Assembly (NCBI GenBank): GCA_022706785.1
Contig: JAKJBW010000002.1
Coordinates: forward strand, 1-33,366
DNA: 33,366 nt
Origin: Bacillota bacterium
GTDB taxonomy: Bacteria; Bacillota; Clostridia; UBA1381; UMGS1253
Direction: 5' to 3'
The notes below the pieces were generated by a model. That model ran no database searches. It was given only the letters and a program-made list of their open reading frames with translations, and was not told the origin of the DNA. The position numbers were made by a program, and so were the translations under genes. The number at the start of each line of letters is the position of its first letter. Within the stretch, counting starts at the first letter, position 1. Shown here one piece after another: positions 7,867 through 17,925 of this stretch.

Positions 7867-9777
7867 ATGTCTAACAACAATACGACCAATTACGATGAAA
7901 CGCAGATACAGGTGCTGGAGGGGCTTGAAGCGGTCAGAAAACGCCCCGGCATGTATATCGGTTCCACGTCGGTAAGAGGTCTGCACCATCTGGTCTATGA
8001 AATTGTGGATAATGCGATAGATGAAGCACTGGCAGGTTTTTGTAAAAATATTTCTATCGACATCAACAAAGACAACAGCGTTACGGTTATAGACGACGGA
8101 CGCGGTATTCCTATCGGCATCCAGCCCAAGATGGGCATTCCGGCTGTTGAGGTGGTATTTACGGTGCTTCACGCCGGCGGAAAGTTTGGCGGCGGCGGAT
8201 ACAAGGTGTCGGGCGGCTTGCACGGCGTTGGCGCATCGGTTGTCAACGCGCTTTCAAGTTACCTTGAGGTTGAGGTTTCAAACGGCGAGCACGTCTATTA
8301 TCAGCGGTATGAACGCGGCAAATCATGCGGCCCGCTCAGAAAAATCGGCAACACAGATCAAACCGGAACAAAAGTAACCTTTATGGCGGACGACGCTGTT
8401 TTTGAAACGCTGGAATACGATTACGATGTTCTTCTCACACGCATGAGGGAGCAGGCGTTTTTGAATGCCGGCATTACGATTGTATTCACAGATCACAGAA
8501 CAGAACCTGAGACAAAAACGGTAATGTGTCATGAGGGCGGTATCCGCGAATTTGTCGGTTATATCAACCGCAATAAGGAAAACCTGCATCCCCATGTCAT
8601 TTATTTCGATTCCAAAAAGGAAGATGCCGAAGTAGAAATCGCCATGCAGTATACTGACAGCTACAATGAAACGCTCATCAGCTTTGCCAACAATATCAAC
8701 ACGACCGAAGGCGGAACCCACGAAATCGGCTTTAAATCAGCGCTGACAAGAGTCTTTAACGACTATGCCAGAAAATATAACATCCTCAAGGAAAATGACA
8801 AAAACCTTTCCGGCGAGGATATACGCGAAGGGCTGACGGCTATTATCAGCGTTAAGGTCACAGAAGCGCAGTTTGAGGGTCAGACTAAAACCAAGCTGGG
8901 AAATTCGGAAGTGCGCAGCCTGGTGGAAAACGCGATAGGCGATAAGCTTGCCGCGTTTTTGGAGGAAAACCCGGCTGTTTCACGCACGATTTTCGATAAA
9001 GCCTTAACCGCCGCCAGAGCAAGAGAGGCGGCCAGAAAGGCAAGGGAGCTGACCCGGAAATCGGCGCTCTCGTCGGGCAGCAGCCTGCCCGGTAAGCTTG
9101 CCGACTGCTCGGATAAGAATCCCGAAAACACTGAAATTTACATTGTTGAGGGCGACTCGGCGGGAGGCTCGGCAAAGCAGGGTCGTGACCGCAGCTTTCA
9201 GGCCATCCTGCCGCTGTGGGGCAAAATGCTGAATGTTGAAAAATCCAGGATCGACAAGGTTTACGGCAACGATAAGCTGATGCCGGTCATCACGGCCCTG
9301 GGCGCAGGAATCGGAGAGGAATTTGACCTTTCCAAGCTGCGTTACGGCAAGGTTATCATCATGGCGGACGCCGATGTCGACGGCTCGCATATCCGTACGC
9401 TTTTGCTCACCTTCTTTTTCCGCTATATGCGCCCGCTGGTGGAGGAAGGGCATGTCTACATTGCCCAGCCGCCGCTCTATAAGGTCAGCAGGGGAAAGCA
9501 ACTTCGCTATGCCTACAGCGACAAGCAGCTCGCGCAGCATCTGGAGGAAATAGGTGAAAAATGCGAAGTGCAGCGCTACAAGGGCCTTGGCGAAATGAAC
9601 GCCGGCCAGCTGTGGGAAACCACCATGGATCCGGCCACGCGCACCATCCTGCGTGTGGAGCTGGAGGACGCGATTACGGCCGACGAGATATTTACCGTTT
9701 TAATGGGCGACAAGGTGGAGCCCAGACGTCAGTTTATTGAAGCTTACGCTAAGACTGTACGAAATTTGGATATTTGA
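7867..9777 (+). CDS. gyrB: DNA gyrase subunit B
   Basis: GyrB supplies the ATPase and the TOPRIM metal site of gyrase, which introduces negative supercoils. The 636-residue product has the GHKL ATPase residues Glu45 and Asn49 in [11 protein letters not shown] and DDGRGIPIG. The transducer region follows, then the TOPRIM motifs [26 protein letters not shown] and the C-terminal [10 protein letters not shown]. The length fits the short Gram-positive GyrB without the proteobacterial insertion. ATG at 7867 follows CAGGAGGG. gyrA lies 52 bp downstream. The RPGMYIG and [10 protein letters not shown] motifs occur in ParE too; pairing with a GyrA-box subunit decides for gyrase. Confidence 0.98.
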   Translation: MSNNNTTNYDETQIQVLEGLEAVRKRPGMYIGSTSVRGLHHLVYEIVDNAIDEALAGFCKNISIDINKDNSVTVIDDGRGIPIGIQPKMGIPAVEVVFTVLHAGGKFGGGGYKVSGGLHGVGASVVNALSSYLEVEVSNGEHVYYQRYERGKSCGPLRKIGNTDQTGTKVTFMADDAVFETLEYDYDVLLTRMREQAFLNAGITIVFTDHRTEPETKTVMCHEGGIREFVGYINRNKENLHPHVIYFDSKKEDAEVEIAMQYTDSYNETLISFANNINTTEGGTHEIGFKSALTRVFNDYARKYNILKENDKNLSGEDIREGLTAIISVKVTEAQFEGQTKTKLGNSEVRSLVENAIGDKLAAFLEENPAVSRTIFDKALTAARAREAARKARELTRKSALSSGSSLPGKLADCSDKNPENTEIYIVEGDSAGGSAKQGRDRSFQAILPLWGKMLNVEKSRIDKVYGNDKLMPVITALGAGIGEEFDLSKLRYGKVIIMADADVDGSHIRTLLLTFFFRYMRPLVEEGHVYIAQPPLYKVSRGKQLRYAYSDKQLAQHLEEIGEKCEVQRYKGLGEMNAGQLWETTMDPATRTILRVELEDAITADEIFTVLMGDKVEPRRQFIEAYAKTVRNLDI

Positions 9778-9829
9778 TGGATAGTGCATACAAATAAAGA
9801 GATAGAACAGTATTACTGGAGGTCATCAG

Positions 9830-12277
9830 ATGGCAGACTATGAAACGCAGAGCATTATTCCTGTGGAGCTTTCCCGGGAAATGAAAAAATCGTATATTGA
9901 CTACGCCATGAGCGTTATTGTAGGCAGGGCGCTGCCCGACGTGCGCGACGGCTTAAAGCCTGTGCACCGCCGGATTTTGTATACTATGCATGAAGCGGGG
10001 CTCACGCCTGATAAAGCGTATAAAAAGTGCGCCGCCACCGTCGGTGATGTTTTGGGTAAATATCATCCGCACGGCGATGCGTCTGTGTACGATGCGCTGG
10101 TGCGTATGGCGCAGGATTTTTCTATGCGCTATCCCTTGGTGGACGGCCATGGTAACTTCGGTTCGGTAGACGGCGATCCGCCTGCGGCATACCGTTATAC
10201 CGAAGCCAAAATGAGCAAAATGGCGCTTGAGATGCTGGTGGATATCGATAAGGAAACCGTGGATTTTGCGCCAAACTACGACGACAGCCGCACAGAGCCG
10301 CTGGTGCTCACGTCAAAATTCCCCAATCTGCTGGTCAACGGTTCGTCGGGTATTGCCGTCGGCATGGCCACCAACATCCCGCCGCATAACCTGTCTGAAG
10401 TGATTGACGGTATTGTGGCGATCATTGATGATGAGAATATTACCATCGACGAGCTGATGCAGCATATCAAGGGGCCCGATTTTCCGACTTACGGCATCAT
10501 CATGGGCAGAAGCGGGATCCGGGCGGCATATCACACCGGCCGCGGACGGGTGGTCATTCGTGCGCGTGCGGTAATAGAACCCCGCGACGCAAACCATGAC
10601 CAGATTATTGTCAACGAGATACCATACATGGTAAATAAGGCGCGGCTGATAGAGAAAATGGCTGAACTGGTGCGCGATAAACGCATAGAAGGCATTTCAG
10701 ACCTGCGCGACGAATCTGACCGCGACGGTATGAGGATTGTGATTGAGCTGAAGCGTGACGCAAACGCAAACGTTGTGCTCAACCAGTTGTATAAATATAC
10801 GCAGATGCAGGAAAGCTTCTGCGTCAACATGCTTGCTCTGCACAACAATGAGCCCAAAACCATGAACCTGCGCGAGGTTTTGGATCATTATGTTGCGTTC
10901 CAAAAGGAAATTTTGATACGCCGTGCGCGCTATGACCTGAAAAAAGCGCTGGAGCGCGAACACATCCTGTTTGGCTTGAATATCGCGCTTGACAATATAG
11001 ACGAGGTCATTTCCATTATCAGGGGCACAAAGGGTGGTACAGCCGAGGCGAAAGCGCGCCTGATGGAGCGATTCGGCCTATCGGATGTCCAGGCCCAGGC
11101 GATTATTGACATGCGCCTTGGCCGCCTGAGCGGACTGGAGCGCCAGAAGCTGCACGATGAACTGGCAGAGATTCGCAAAACCATAGAATACCTGAATCAG
11201 ATTTTGGCTGACGAGGGGCTGGTTTTGCAGATTATAAAAGAAGACCTGTTCAAATTAAAGGAAAAATACGGCGATGAAAGAAGAAGCGAGATCACGGTTG
11301 CCGTTGACGAAATTGATATTGAGGACCTCATAGATGAAGAGGACGTTGTGGTTACCATGACGCATCTTGGCTACATAAAGCGTATGCCTGTGGACACTTA
11401 TCATTCGCAAAGACGCGGCGGCCGCGGCATTACGGCCCAGTCGGTCAGGGATGAGGATTTTGTGGAAGATATTATGACCACATCCACCCATGACAATATT
11501 CTTTTCTTCACCAACAAAGGCAAGATGTTCCGGCTCAAAGGGTATCAGGTTCCCGAAGCGGGGCGGCAGGCAAAGGGAACGGCTGTTGTGAACCTTTTAG
11601 AGCTGTCACCGGAAGAGAAAATTTCGACGACTATTGCGCTGCGCAATTTTGACGAGGGCAAATTTCTTACCTTTGTCACCAAAAACGGCGTTATCAAGCG
11701 CACGTCGCTTACCGAATATGACACCTCGCGCAAAAATGGCTTTTGGGCCATCTCGCTTGACGAAGGCGACGAGGTCATACGCGTTAAGCTTACAAACGGC
11801 AGTCAGGATATTATTATCGGCACCAGCGGCGGCATGGCGATTCGTTTTAACGAAAACGATGTGCGTGTTATGGGGCGCACTGCCAGAGGCGTGCGCGCGA
11901 TCAGACTGGGCAAAAACGACATGGTTGTGGGAGCAAGCATTGTCAAGGAGAACAGTGAGCTTCTTGTGGTCACGGAAAATGGATACGGCAAAAAGACGCC
12001 GATGGATGAATATCATACCCAAAACCGTGGCGGCAAAGGCGTATTTACTTACCGGCTCACCGAACAGACGGGAAATGTTGCGGGCATGCGGGCCGTAACC
12101 GAAGAAGACGATATTATGCTCATTACAAACGAAGGCGTTATTATCAGAATAAGCACCCGCGATATCAGCACCTATTCCCGCGTGACAAAGGGCGTGCGGC
12201 TTATGCGCCTTGACGATGGGGTGAAGATTGTGGCGCTTGCCAGGGCTGAACAGGCCGAGGAGGATACGCAGGAATAG
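9830..12277 (+). CDS. gyrA: DNA gyrase subunit A
   Basis: GyrA carries the DNA cleavage-religation centre and the wrapping domain. The 815-residue product has the winged-helix region [19 protein letters not shown], the catalytic Tyr123 in [10 protein letters not shown], and a C-terminal beta-pinwheel with the GyrA box QRRGGRG, which separates gyrase from topoisomerase IV. In the quinolone-determining region the sequence is [13 protein letters not shown]. Ala84 stands where Escherichia coli has Ser83, while the acidic Asp88 is kept. ATG at 9830 follows GGAGG. The next gene, a diguanylate cyclase, begins after 90 bp. Confidence 0.98.
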   Translation: MADYETQSIIPVELSREMKKSYIDYAMSVIVGRALPDVRDGLKPVHRRILYTMHEAGLTPDKAYKKCAATVGDVLGKYHPHGDASVYDALVRMAQDFSMRYPLVDGHGNFGSVDGDPPAAYRYTEAKMSKMALEMLVDIDKETVDFAPNYDDSRTEPLVLTSKFPNLLVNGSSGIAVGMATNIPPHNLSEVIDGIVAIIDDENITIDELMQHIKGPDFPTYGIIMGRSGIRAAYHTGRGRVVIRARAVIEPRDANHDQIIVNEIPYMVNKARLIEKMAELVRDKRIEGISDLRDESDRDGMRIVIELKRDANANVVLNQLYKYTQMQESFCVNMLALHNNEPKTMNLREVLDHYVAFQKEILIRRARYDLKKALEREHILFGLNIALDNIDEVISIIRGTKGGTAEAKARLMERFGLSDVQAQAIIDMRLGRLSGLERQKLHDELAEIRKTIEYLNQILADEGLVLQIIKEDLFKLKEKYGDERRSEITVAVDEIDIEDLIDEEDVVVTMTHLGYIKRMPVDTYHSQRRGGRGITAQSVRDEDFVEDIMTTSTHDNILFFTNKGKMFRLKGYQVPEAGRQAKGTAVVNLLELSPEEKISTTIALRNFDEGKFLTFVTKNGVIKRTSLTEYDTSRKNGFWAISLDEGDEVIRVKLTNGSQDIIIGTSGGMAIRFNENDVRVMGRTARGVRAIRLGKNDMVVGASIVKENSELLVVTENGYGKKTPMDEYHTQNRGGKGVFTYRLTEQTGNVAGMRAVTEEDDIMLITNEGVIIRISTRDISTYSRVTKGVRLMRLDDGVKIVALARAEQAEEDTQE

Positions 12278-12367
12278 TCCAGACGCAGACAGATAAAACT
12301 ATTAAGGGAACCAATAACTGGCGGCAAAGGATTCTGAAATTAAATCAATGCAAAGGAGCATTGAATC

Positions 12368-13567
12368 ATGAAAACGATACATCGCATCGGGAATGCCGCA
12401 TCCAAATTGAAGCAAGCCTGTTGTAATGTTTTGGAGCGCAACAGGTCTGTTTCGGACGAAATGGTTTTTATCAATCTGCAAAGACTGTTTTATACCTGCT
12501 CGGTTACTGTATTGGTAAATATAGTGTATATCTGGATGTTTTACAAAGGGCTCGAGGTTAATTCGGAAACGGAACGCTTGTGGAGAATGGGTGTCATTTT
12601 ATGCCACGGCCTCTCTTTTTGCCTTGCGCTTTTGTTGGCCCTGCTTTGCAGCTATTTTAAAAACAGGGCGCAAACAAACCTTTTTGTGAGAATTATCCCG
12701 TATGTTGCAGCGTCAGGCTTTCTGTCATTCGGGGTTTTCGTCACTGCGTTTGCCCAGAGCGTTATTCCTAATATTACGCCGTTTTTAGTGACATGTATGA
12801 TTGTGGGAAGCCTGATATTTATAAGGCCGTCGTTTGCCATCGTGTTTTATGCAGTCGCCTTTGGCGCGTTTTACTATGCCTTAGGAATTACGCAAACCAA
12901 TCCGGTGATTTTATTTTCAAACCGCATAAACGGAATTACGGCGGTAGCGCTGGGCTGCGCCCTGTCCATTATATTGTGGAACGCCAAAGCGGCGGACATA
13001 TTGCAGGGAAGGTTTATTGTGAAGCAGCAGGAGGAGCTGGAGGAAAAGAATAAGGAATTTGTCTTTCTTGCCTTTTATGATCCTATGACCTCTCTGTACA
13101 ACAGAAGAAAGCTTGAAGAGCTGCTTAAACACGAAATGCCCATGATCTATGAATATGATTATGAGGCATGTTTGATTTTAATGGATATTGACCACTTTAA
13201 GCGGATCAATGATAATTACGGCCATCCTGAAGGGGACGCCGTTATCAGGCAGCTGGCGGCTACGCTTTTAGAGACTACCCGAAAGGATGATCTGGTAGCC
13301 AGATGGGGTGGCGAGGAGTTTTTGGTACTGCTGCCCAACACATCCCTGGAAGCCGGTATCAGAATGGCGGAGCGGCTCAGAGAGGTGGTCCAGGACAGCG
13401 TATTTACCATTCAGGAACAAACCATACACATTACAGCAAGCTTCGGTGTTGTGCCGCTTAGAAGGGATTGCAATAATACTCTCGAACTGGCGTACCGAAA
13501 TGTGGATAAAGCGTTATATATGGCAAAGGATAAAGGCAGGAACTGTGTGGCGGTTGTTTCTCGGTGA
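12368..13567 (+). CDS. Membrane-bound diguanylate cyclase (GGDEF domain)
   Basis: A 399-residue protein with about six predicted membrane helices between residues 43 and 203, a short coiled coil (about 208-232) and a C-terminal GGDEF domain (about 235-399). The catalytic loop is GGEEF at 314-318, expected to be active in making c-di-GMP from two GTP. The inhibitory I-site RKDD (305-308) lies exactly five residues upstream, so product feedback is likely. ATG at 12368 follows AAGGAG. The membrane part resembles no sensor family I recognise, so the signal is unknown. It sits 90 bp after gyrA on the same strand and may be read through from the gyrase operon or use its own promoter; none was obvious. 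Confidence 0.93.
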   Translation: MKTIHRIGNAASKLKQACCNVLERNRSVSDEMVFINLQRLFYTCSVTVLVNIVYIWMFYKGLEVNSETERLWRMGVILCHGLSFCLALLLALLCSYFKNRAQTNLFVRIIPYVAASGFLSFGVFVTAFAQSVIPNITPFLVTCMIVGSLIFIRPSFAIVFYAVAFGAFYYALGITQTNPVILFSNRINGITAVALGCALSIILWNAKAADILQGRFIVKQQEELEEKNKEFVFLAFYDPMTSLYNRRKLEELLKHEMPMIYEYDYEACLILMDIDHFKRINDNYGHPEGDAVIRQLAATLLETTRKDDLVARWGGEEFLVLLPNTSLEAGIRMAERLREVVQDSVFTIQEQTIHITASFGVVPLRRDCNNTLELAYRNVDKALYMAKDKGRNCVAVVSR

Positions 13568-13597
13568 TAGCATAAACGCAAGGGAAGGGAGATGGGT

Positions 13598-14884
13598 ATG
13601 AACAGAAAAAAGTGGCTGTTTGAAGAGATTGAAAAATGGCAGACTGAGCAAATTATTTCATCTGAAGCCGCTGCGGCGCTCAGACAGCGGTATGTTAAAC
13701 AGGCGTCGCCGGGCATGTTAATCCTTTTGTTTTCCATCATTGGCGCGGTGCTGATCGGAATCGGCATCATTCTTATCTCGGCAAAAAACTGGTATGAGCT
13801 GCCGATTGCGCTGCGCGTAGGGCTTTCGTTTTTGCCGCTTGTTTTATCGCAGGGCTTATGTCTCTTCACTTTCCTGCGCAGGATGGATTCGCCTGGATGG
13901 CGGGAGGGCAGTGCGGTATTCATGTCGCTTTCGGTGTTTGCCGTAATCGCCCTTATCGGACAAATTTTTCATCTGCCGGGGGACTTTGGCGGATATGTCA
14001 TCACCTGCGGACTTTTGAGTCTGCCCGTTGTCTATATCTTAAACGCGGCTTCCCCCTTAATTATTTACTATTATGCCATTATTTACTGGTCATTTGACTC
14101 TGCCGGTGAATTTAAAATAGCCCTTGTGCCGCTGGCACTGGGTTTATTTGTGCTTGCCCTGCCGTATGCGACCTCTGTCATTAGAAGCAATAAAAGCGCT
14201 GCTAAAACGGTGTACGTTTCCTTGATCACCTTGATCGCGGGTTTCTTGGTTTTGCTTGCGTTTGCTTTTGCGTTACAGATGGGCGCGCTTGCGCTGCTTT
14301 TATTATATTTTGTGCTGTTGCTTGCGTTTGACCGGACAGACGACCCGGGCAAAGCTGTTTTTTATATGATCGGACTTATGGGTGCCTTTACCCTGTTGTT
14401 TATTCTGTCGTATAAAGATGTGTGGGACGGCATATCCGTTTCATATGCGCCATACCTGGCGGAAGACTATACCGTATTGGGCATAGCTGCGCTGCTGGCG
14501 ATAGGGGCGGTATACTTTGCGGTGGTGCGCAAAGCGCGTGAGCCGCTGACAAGCATGATAGTGTTATTCTCTATACTCATTGCCGGGCTGCGGTTATCGG
14601 GAATTTTTAAAGACGCGCCCGAAATTTTTGCAATCGGAACCGTGGCGGCAAATCTTCTCATTTTTGCGTCAAGCCTATATTTTATTGTCCGCGGAAGCAT
14701 GAAAACCTCCTTTCTGGATGTCAATATTGGCATGATATTTCTTTGCCTGCTGATTGTACTGCGCTTTTTCGACTGGAACCTTGACTTTTTGCTGCGCGGC
14801 ATTATTTTTGTCCTGCTTGGGGTTATGTTTCTGGCGGTTAATCTGTACCTTGTCAAAAAGCGCAAAGGAGGTGGCCTGCAATGA
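13598..14884 (+). CDS. DUF2157 multi-pass membrane protein
   Basis: A 428-residue protein. Residues 1-40 form a soluble N-terminus typical of DUF2157 (WLFEEIEKWQTEQIISSEAAAALRQRY type), followed by about eleven hydrophobic helices to the C-terminus. Function of the family is unknown; members usually sit next to a GDYXXLXY-domain gene, as here, where the following gene overlaps by four bases. An ATG at 13592 touches the GGGAAGGGAG ribosome binding site, so the ATG at 13598 (spacing about 6) is preferred; the difference is two residues. It begins 30 bp after the diguanylate cyclase, so the three genes may be co-transcribed. Confidence 0.85.
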   Translation: MNRKKWLFEEIEKWQTEQIISSEAAAALRQRYVKQASPGMLILLFSIIGAVLIGIGIILISAKNWYELPIALRVGLSFLPLVLSQGLCLFTFLRRMDSPGWREGSAVFMSLSVFAVIALIGQIFHLPGDFGGYVITCGLLSLPVVYILNAASPLIIYYYAIIYWSFDSAGEFKIALVPLALGLFVLALPYATSVIRSNKSAAKTVYVSLITLIAGFLVLLAFAFALQMGALALLLLYFVLLLAFDRTDDPGKAVFYMIGLMGAFTLLFILSYKDVWDGISVSYAPYLAEDYTVLGIAALLAIGAVYFAVVRKAREPLTSMIVLFSILIAGLRLSGIFKDAPEIFAIGTVAANLLIFASSLYFIVRGSMKTSFLDVNIGMIFLCLLIVLRFFDWNLDFLLRGIIFVLLGVMFLAVNLYLVKKRKGGGLQ

Positions 14885-15423
14885 AAAAGCTGATATTATC
14901 TGCCCTAGTTATTTTGATTCTGGCGCAGATTTTGGTGCCGGTCTATATGATTGCAAACAAATATGATACGCTCCGTAGCGGCATTGAATATAAGTTCAGG
15001 GTAGAGCCGGTCGATCCTTATGATGCGTTCAGGGGCAGATATCTTGTTATATCGCTTACTGACATCAACAGAGCTTCTATCAACGGAAAGGGAGGAGCAA
15101 AAAAGTATGCGGTGATAAAAAACAATGCAGACGGTTTTGCGGATATTGATTCCTTTTCGGATCAAAAGCCCGATGGGGTGGACTTTGTAAAGGGAAAAAT
15201 CCAATACGGCAGTTTTCGCCTTCCGATTGACAGATATTATATGGATGAAAAGCTTGCGCCAAAAGCGGAAACAATCTACCGCGAAAACCGGCAGGAGGCA
15301 TATGTGACCGTGCGCGTTAAAAACGGTAATGTGGTGGTTTCGGGGCTGTTTATAAACGGAATCGCGATTGAGGAGTATGTCAAACAGCAGATGGAGCAGG
15401 ATACGGCTTCCGGCAAGATGTGA
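14881..15423 (+). CDS. GDYXXLXY-domain membrane-anchored protein
   Basis: A 180-residue protein with an N-terminal hydrophobic segment (about 4-24, uncleaved anchor or signal) and an extracytoplasmic beta-rich domain. The segment DPYDAFRGRYLVISL corresponds to the family motif after which GDYXXLXY proteins are named; here the motif reads GRYLVISL, so the Asp is replaced by Arg. The family function is unknown and it regularly partners DUF2157 or DUF4401 membrane proteins. The ATGA overlap with the DUF2157 gene implies coupled translation, and AAAGGAGG supplies the ribosome binding site. Confidence 0.82.
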   Translation: MKKLILSALVILILAQILVPVYMIANKYDTLRSGIEYKFRVEPVDPYDAFRGRYLVISLTDINRASINGKGGAKKYAVIKNNADGFADIDSFSDQKPDGVDFVKGKIQYGSFRLPIDRYYMDEKLAPKAETIYRENRQEAYVTVRVKNGNVVVSGLFINGIAIEEYVKQQMEQDTASGKM

Positions 15424-15505
15424 ATATAACGATAAAAAATATTTTGACGAAAAACAGCAGACGTATTGTTTGCTGTTTCTGCTTGTAATTAATGTCTTTG
15501 CAGGC

Positions 15506-15533
15506 TTGACTTTTTCGGTATTTTTGATAAACT
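15506..15533 (+). promoter_or_regulatory. Possible promoter for glyS
   Basis: TTGACT (15506-15511), a 16-nt spacer, then TAAACT (15528-15533), within the 175-bp gap before glyS. The -10 is weak. An 8-bp hairpin with arms AAACAGCA and TGCTGTTT (about 15454-15480) precedes it and may end the upstream unit. No T-box specifier stem or GGGTGGNACCGCG element was found. Confidence 0.4.
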
Positions 15534-15598
15534 GGTAAATGTGCTTGATTAATTTTCATGGCTGGATTTATTGGCATAAATAACGGAGGGTGGATAAT

Positions 15599-16990
15599 TT
15601 GAAGAATACGGAAAAAACTATGGAAAAAATAGTGGCGCTTTGCAAGGGCAGAGGCTTTGTGTATCCCGGCTCTGAGATATACGGCGGTCTTGCAAATTCG
15701 TGGGATTACGGTCCGCTTGGCGTAGAGCTTAAAAATAACGTCAAAAGGGCGTGGTGGAGAAAATTCATACAGGAATCCACCTACAATGTCGGGCTTGACT
15801 CAGCGATCATCATGAATCCGCAGGCCTGGGTAGCCTCAGGGCATGTCGGCGGGTTTTCCGATCCCCTTATGGACTGCAAGGAATGCAAAAGCCGCTTCCG
15901 TGCGGATAAGCTCATTGAGGATTACGCTTTTGAGCAGGGCGAGAGCATGACGGTCGACGGCTGGAGCAACGATAAAATGCGCGAATACATCACGCAGAAC
16001 CATATCATATGCCCCGACTGCGGCGCGCATAATTTTACCGATATACGTCAGTTCAATCTGATGTTTAAAACCTTTCAGGGTGTGACCGAGGACGCAAAAT
16101 CCGAGCTTTATTTGCGGCCCGAAACCGCGCAGGGCATTTTTGTGAACTTTAAAAATGTAGCGCGTACAAGCCGTAAAAAGGTGCCGTTTGGCATAGGCCA
16201 GGTTGGCAAATCCTTTAGAAACGAGATCACGCCCGGCAACTTTGTTTTCCGCACCCGTGAATTTGAGCAGATGGAGCTGGAGTTTTTCTGCAAGCCGGGC
16301 ACAGATCTGGAGTGGTTTGCGTACTGGAAGCAGTTTTGTATGGATTGGCTGTTAGCGCTTGGTCTCAAAAGCGAAAATGTCCGTTTCCGCGATCATTCGC
16401 CCGAGGAGCTGTCCCATTATTCCAACGCTACTACCGATATTGAGTTTGTGTTCCCGTTCGGATGGGGGGAATTATGGGGCATAGCCGACCGTACCGATTT
16501 TGATTTGAAGCAGCATGCGGCGCACTCGGGAGAATCCATGGAATATCTTGACCCAGTGGCCAACGAAAAATATGTGCCCTACTGCGTGGAGCCGTCGCTC
16601 GGAGCGGACAGGGTTACGCTTGCGTTTTTAGTAGACGCTTACGACGAACAGACCCTGGAAGATGGTGATACCAGAGTTGTCCTGCATCTGCACCCGGCGC
16701 TTGCACCCATTAAAGCCGCTGTTCTGCCGCTTTCCAAAAAGCTTTCGGAAGGAGCTACGGCGCTGTATGCCGCGCTTGCCAAAAAACACATGGTGGAATA
16801 CGATGAAGCAGGCTCAATCGGCAAGCGTTACCGCCGTCAGGATGAAATCGGAACGCCGTTTTGTATCACCTATGACTTCGACAGCGAACAGGACGGCTGT
16901 GTCACGGTGCGTGACCGCGATACCATGGCGCAGGTCAGGCTTCCGATTGAAGGTTTAGCGGCGTATTTGGATGAAAAGCTTGCGTTTTAA
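15599..16990 (+). CDS. glyS: Glycyl-tRNA synthetase, alpha2 (eukaryote-like) type
   Basis: Class II synthetase charging tRNA-Gly with glycine. From a TTG at 15599 the product is 463 residues, normal for the homodimeric GlyQS type. It contains [21 protein letters not shown] near the N-terminus, an inserted Zn ribbon (CKEC at about 94-97 with CPDC further on), motif 2 around SFRNEI, and motif 3 [10 protein letters not shown]. The frame opens three codons earlier at a GTG (15590) that overlaps the GGAGGG ribosome binding site, so the TTG with 8-nt spacing is preferred. It is followed by the DUF1638 gene after 34 bp. The substrate is certain from the family; the start is moderately certain. Confidence 0.96.
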   Translation: MKNTEKTMEKIVALCKGRGFVYPGSEIYGGLANSWDYGPLGVELKNNVKRAWWRKFIQESTYNVGLDSAIIMNPQAWVASGHVGGFSDPLMDCKECKSRFRADKLIEDYAFEQGESMTVDGWSNDKMREYITQNHIICPDCGAHNFTDIRQFNLMFKTFQGVTEDAKSELYLRPETAQGIFVNFKNVARTSRKKVPFGIGQVGKSFRNEITPGNFVFRTREFEQMELEFFCKPGTDLEWFAYWKQFCMDWLLALGLKSENVRFRDHSPEELSHYSNATTDIEFVFPFGWGELWGIADRTDFDLKQHAAHSGESMEYLDPVANEKYVPYCVEPSLGADRVTLAFLVDAYDEQTLEDGDTRVVLHLHPALAPIKAAVLPLSKKLSEGATALYAALAKKHMVEYDEAGSIGKRYRRQDEIGTPFCITYDFDSEQDGCVTVRDRDTMAQVRLPIEGLAAYLDEKLAF

Positions 16991-17024
16991 TGTCGAGGAT
17001 TTCTAATGCGAATGAGGATTTAAA

Positions 17025-17759
17025 ATGAATTTAAAGGTTATTGCCTGCAGGGTACTGTATCGGGAAATCAGCCTGCTGAGCGCGCGGCATTCCAATTTTA
17101 TTGATGTGACATATCTGCGGCAGGGGCTTCACAATACGCCTGGGCTTTTACGTACTACCCTTCAGGCCGAAATCGACGCTGTTGAGAGCGGGAACGACCC
17201 GCATACAGTGGACATTGAAAGTACGCCGTTAGATGCGATTTTGCTGGGGTACGGGCTGTGTTCCAACGGTGTTTTGGGTGTAAAAAGCAGTAAATACCCG
17301 CTGGTAATCCCGCGGGGGCACGATTGTATCACCATGCTTTTAGGTTCTAAGGAAAAATATAAGGATTATTTTGATACCCATCGTGGGGTTTACTGGTATA
17401 CCAGGGGATGGATTGAAAACGCCCCTATGCCGGGCAAGGAGCGCTATGAACGCACGCTTGCGGAATATGCGCGAAAATACGGCGAAGAAAACGCCGAGTA
17501 TTTGATGGAAATGGAGCAAGGGTGGTTTCGTGAATACGAGTGGGCCACATTCATTGACTGGCCGGAATTTGATAACGCAGAGCAAATAGAATACACCAGG
17601 CGCGGCGCAGCGTATTTGAACTGGAATTTTGATATACAAAAAGGCGACAGCAGCCTGCTTTATGACTTTTTGTCCGGCAATTGGGATGAGCGGCGCTTTG
17701 CCGTTATACCGCCCGGCCATGAGATTGGCGCAACTTATGACGACAGGATCATAACGTAA
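17025..17759 (+). CDS. DUF1638 family protein
   Basis: A 244-residue soluble protein beginning MNLKVIACRVLYREI. The middle carries the DUF1638 core: AILLGYGLCSNGVLGV, PRGHDCITMLLGSKEKY and YWYTRGWIE. The family is found in methanogens and in anaerobes with corrinoid methyltransferases, often beside reductive-activator or corrinoid-protein genes; its biochemical role is not established. The following gene is RACo, in keeping with that association. ATG at 17025 has a weak GAGGA upstream. An AT-rich inverted repeat with 11-12 bp arms follows the stop (about 17764-17798), possibly a weak terminator. Confidence 0.85.
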   Translation: MNLKVIACRVLYREISLLSARHSNFIDVTYLRQGLHNTPGLLRTTLQAEIDAVESGNDPHTVDIESTPLDAILLGYGLCSNGVLGVKSSKYPLVIPRGHDCITMLLGSKEKYKDYFDTHRGVYWYTRGWIENAPMPGKERYERTLAEYARKYGEENAEYLMEMEQGWFREYEWATFIDWPEFDNAEQIEYTRRGAAYLNWNFDIQKGDSSLLYDFLSGNWDERRFAVIPPGHEIGATYDDRIIT

Positions 17760-17820
17760 CGGGTTGAAAAAAATTTGTTTGTAAAATTTTTTTCACACCT
17801 TAATGTGTTTTAACGAAGCA

Positions 17821-17925
17821 GGAACTTGTCTCACCGCTTGCCAGCTAAATCACTGTCCGCCGCCTAAACAAGTTTTGAGACGGTGGACAGCTATGCGAGA
17901 TTATACATATTGCCGGCAAGGAGAG
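17821..17925 (+). promoter_or_regulatory. Candidate structured RNA leader before the RACo gene
   Basis: Nested pairings can be drawn by hand. An outer helix CTTGCCAGC (17837-17845) pairs with GCCGGCAAG (17912-17920), one mismatch. An inner helix CTGTCCGCCG (17853-17862) pairs with CGGTGGACAG (17881-17890), one G-T. In addition AACTTGT (17823-17829) can pair with ACAAGTT (17868-17874) in the inner loop, a possible pseudoknot or alternative fold. The outer arm runs into the AAGGAG ribosome binding site at 17918-17923. It does not match a riboswitch class I know; the cobalamin consensus was not found. Confidence 0.45.

Noticed and set aside
15424..15598. T-box riboswitch before glyS
   Set aside because: The conserved T-box sequence and an antiterminator could not be found in the 175 bp.
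17803..17925. N-terminal extension of RACo from an earlier ATG
   Set aside because: The translated sequence is unlike ferredoxin domains and overlaps a paired RNA region; no ribosome binding site precedes it.
17760..17925. Cobalamin riboswitch
   Set aside because: The gene context fits, but the B12-box and the conserved central core are not present.
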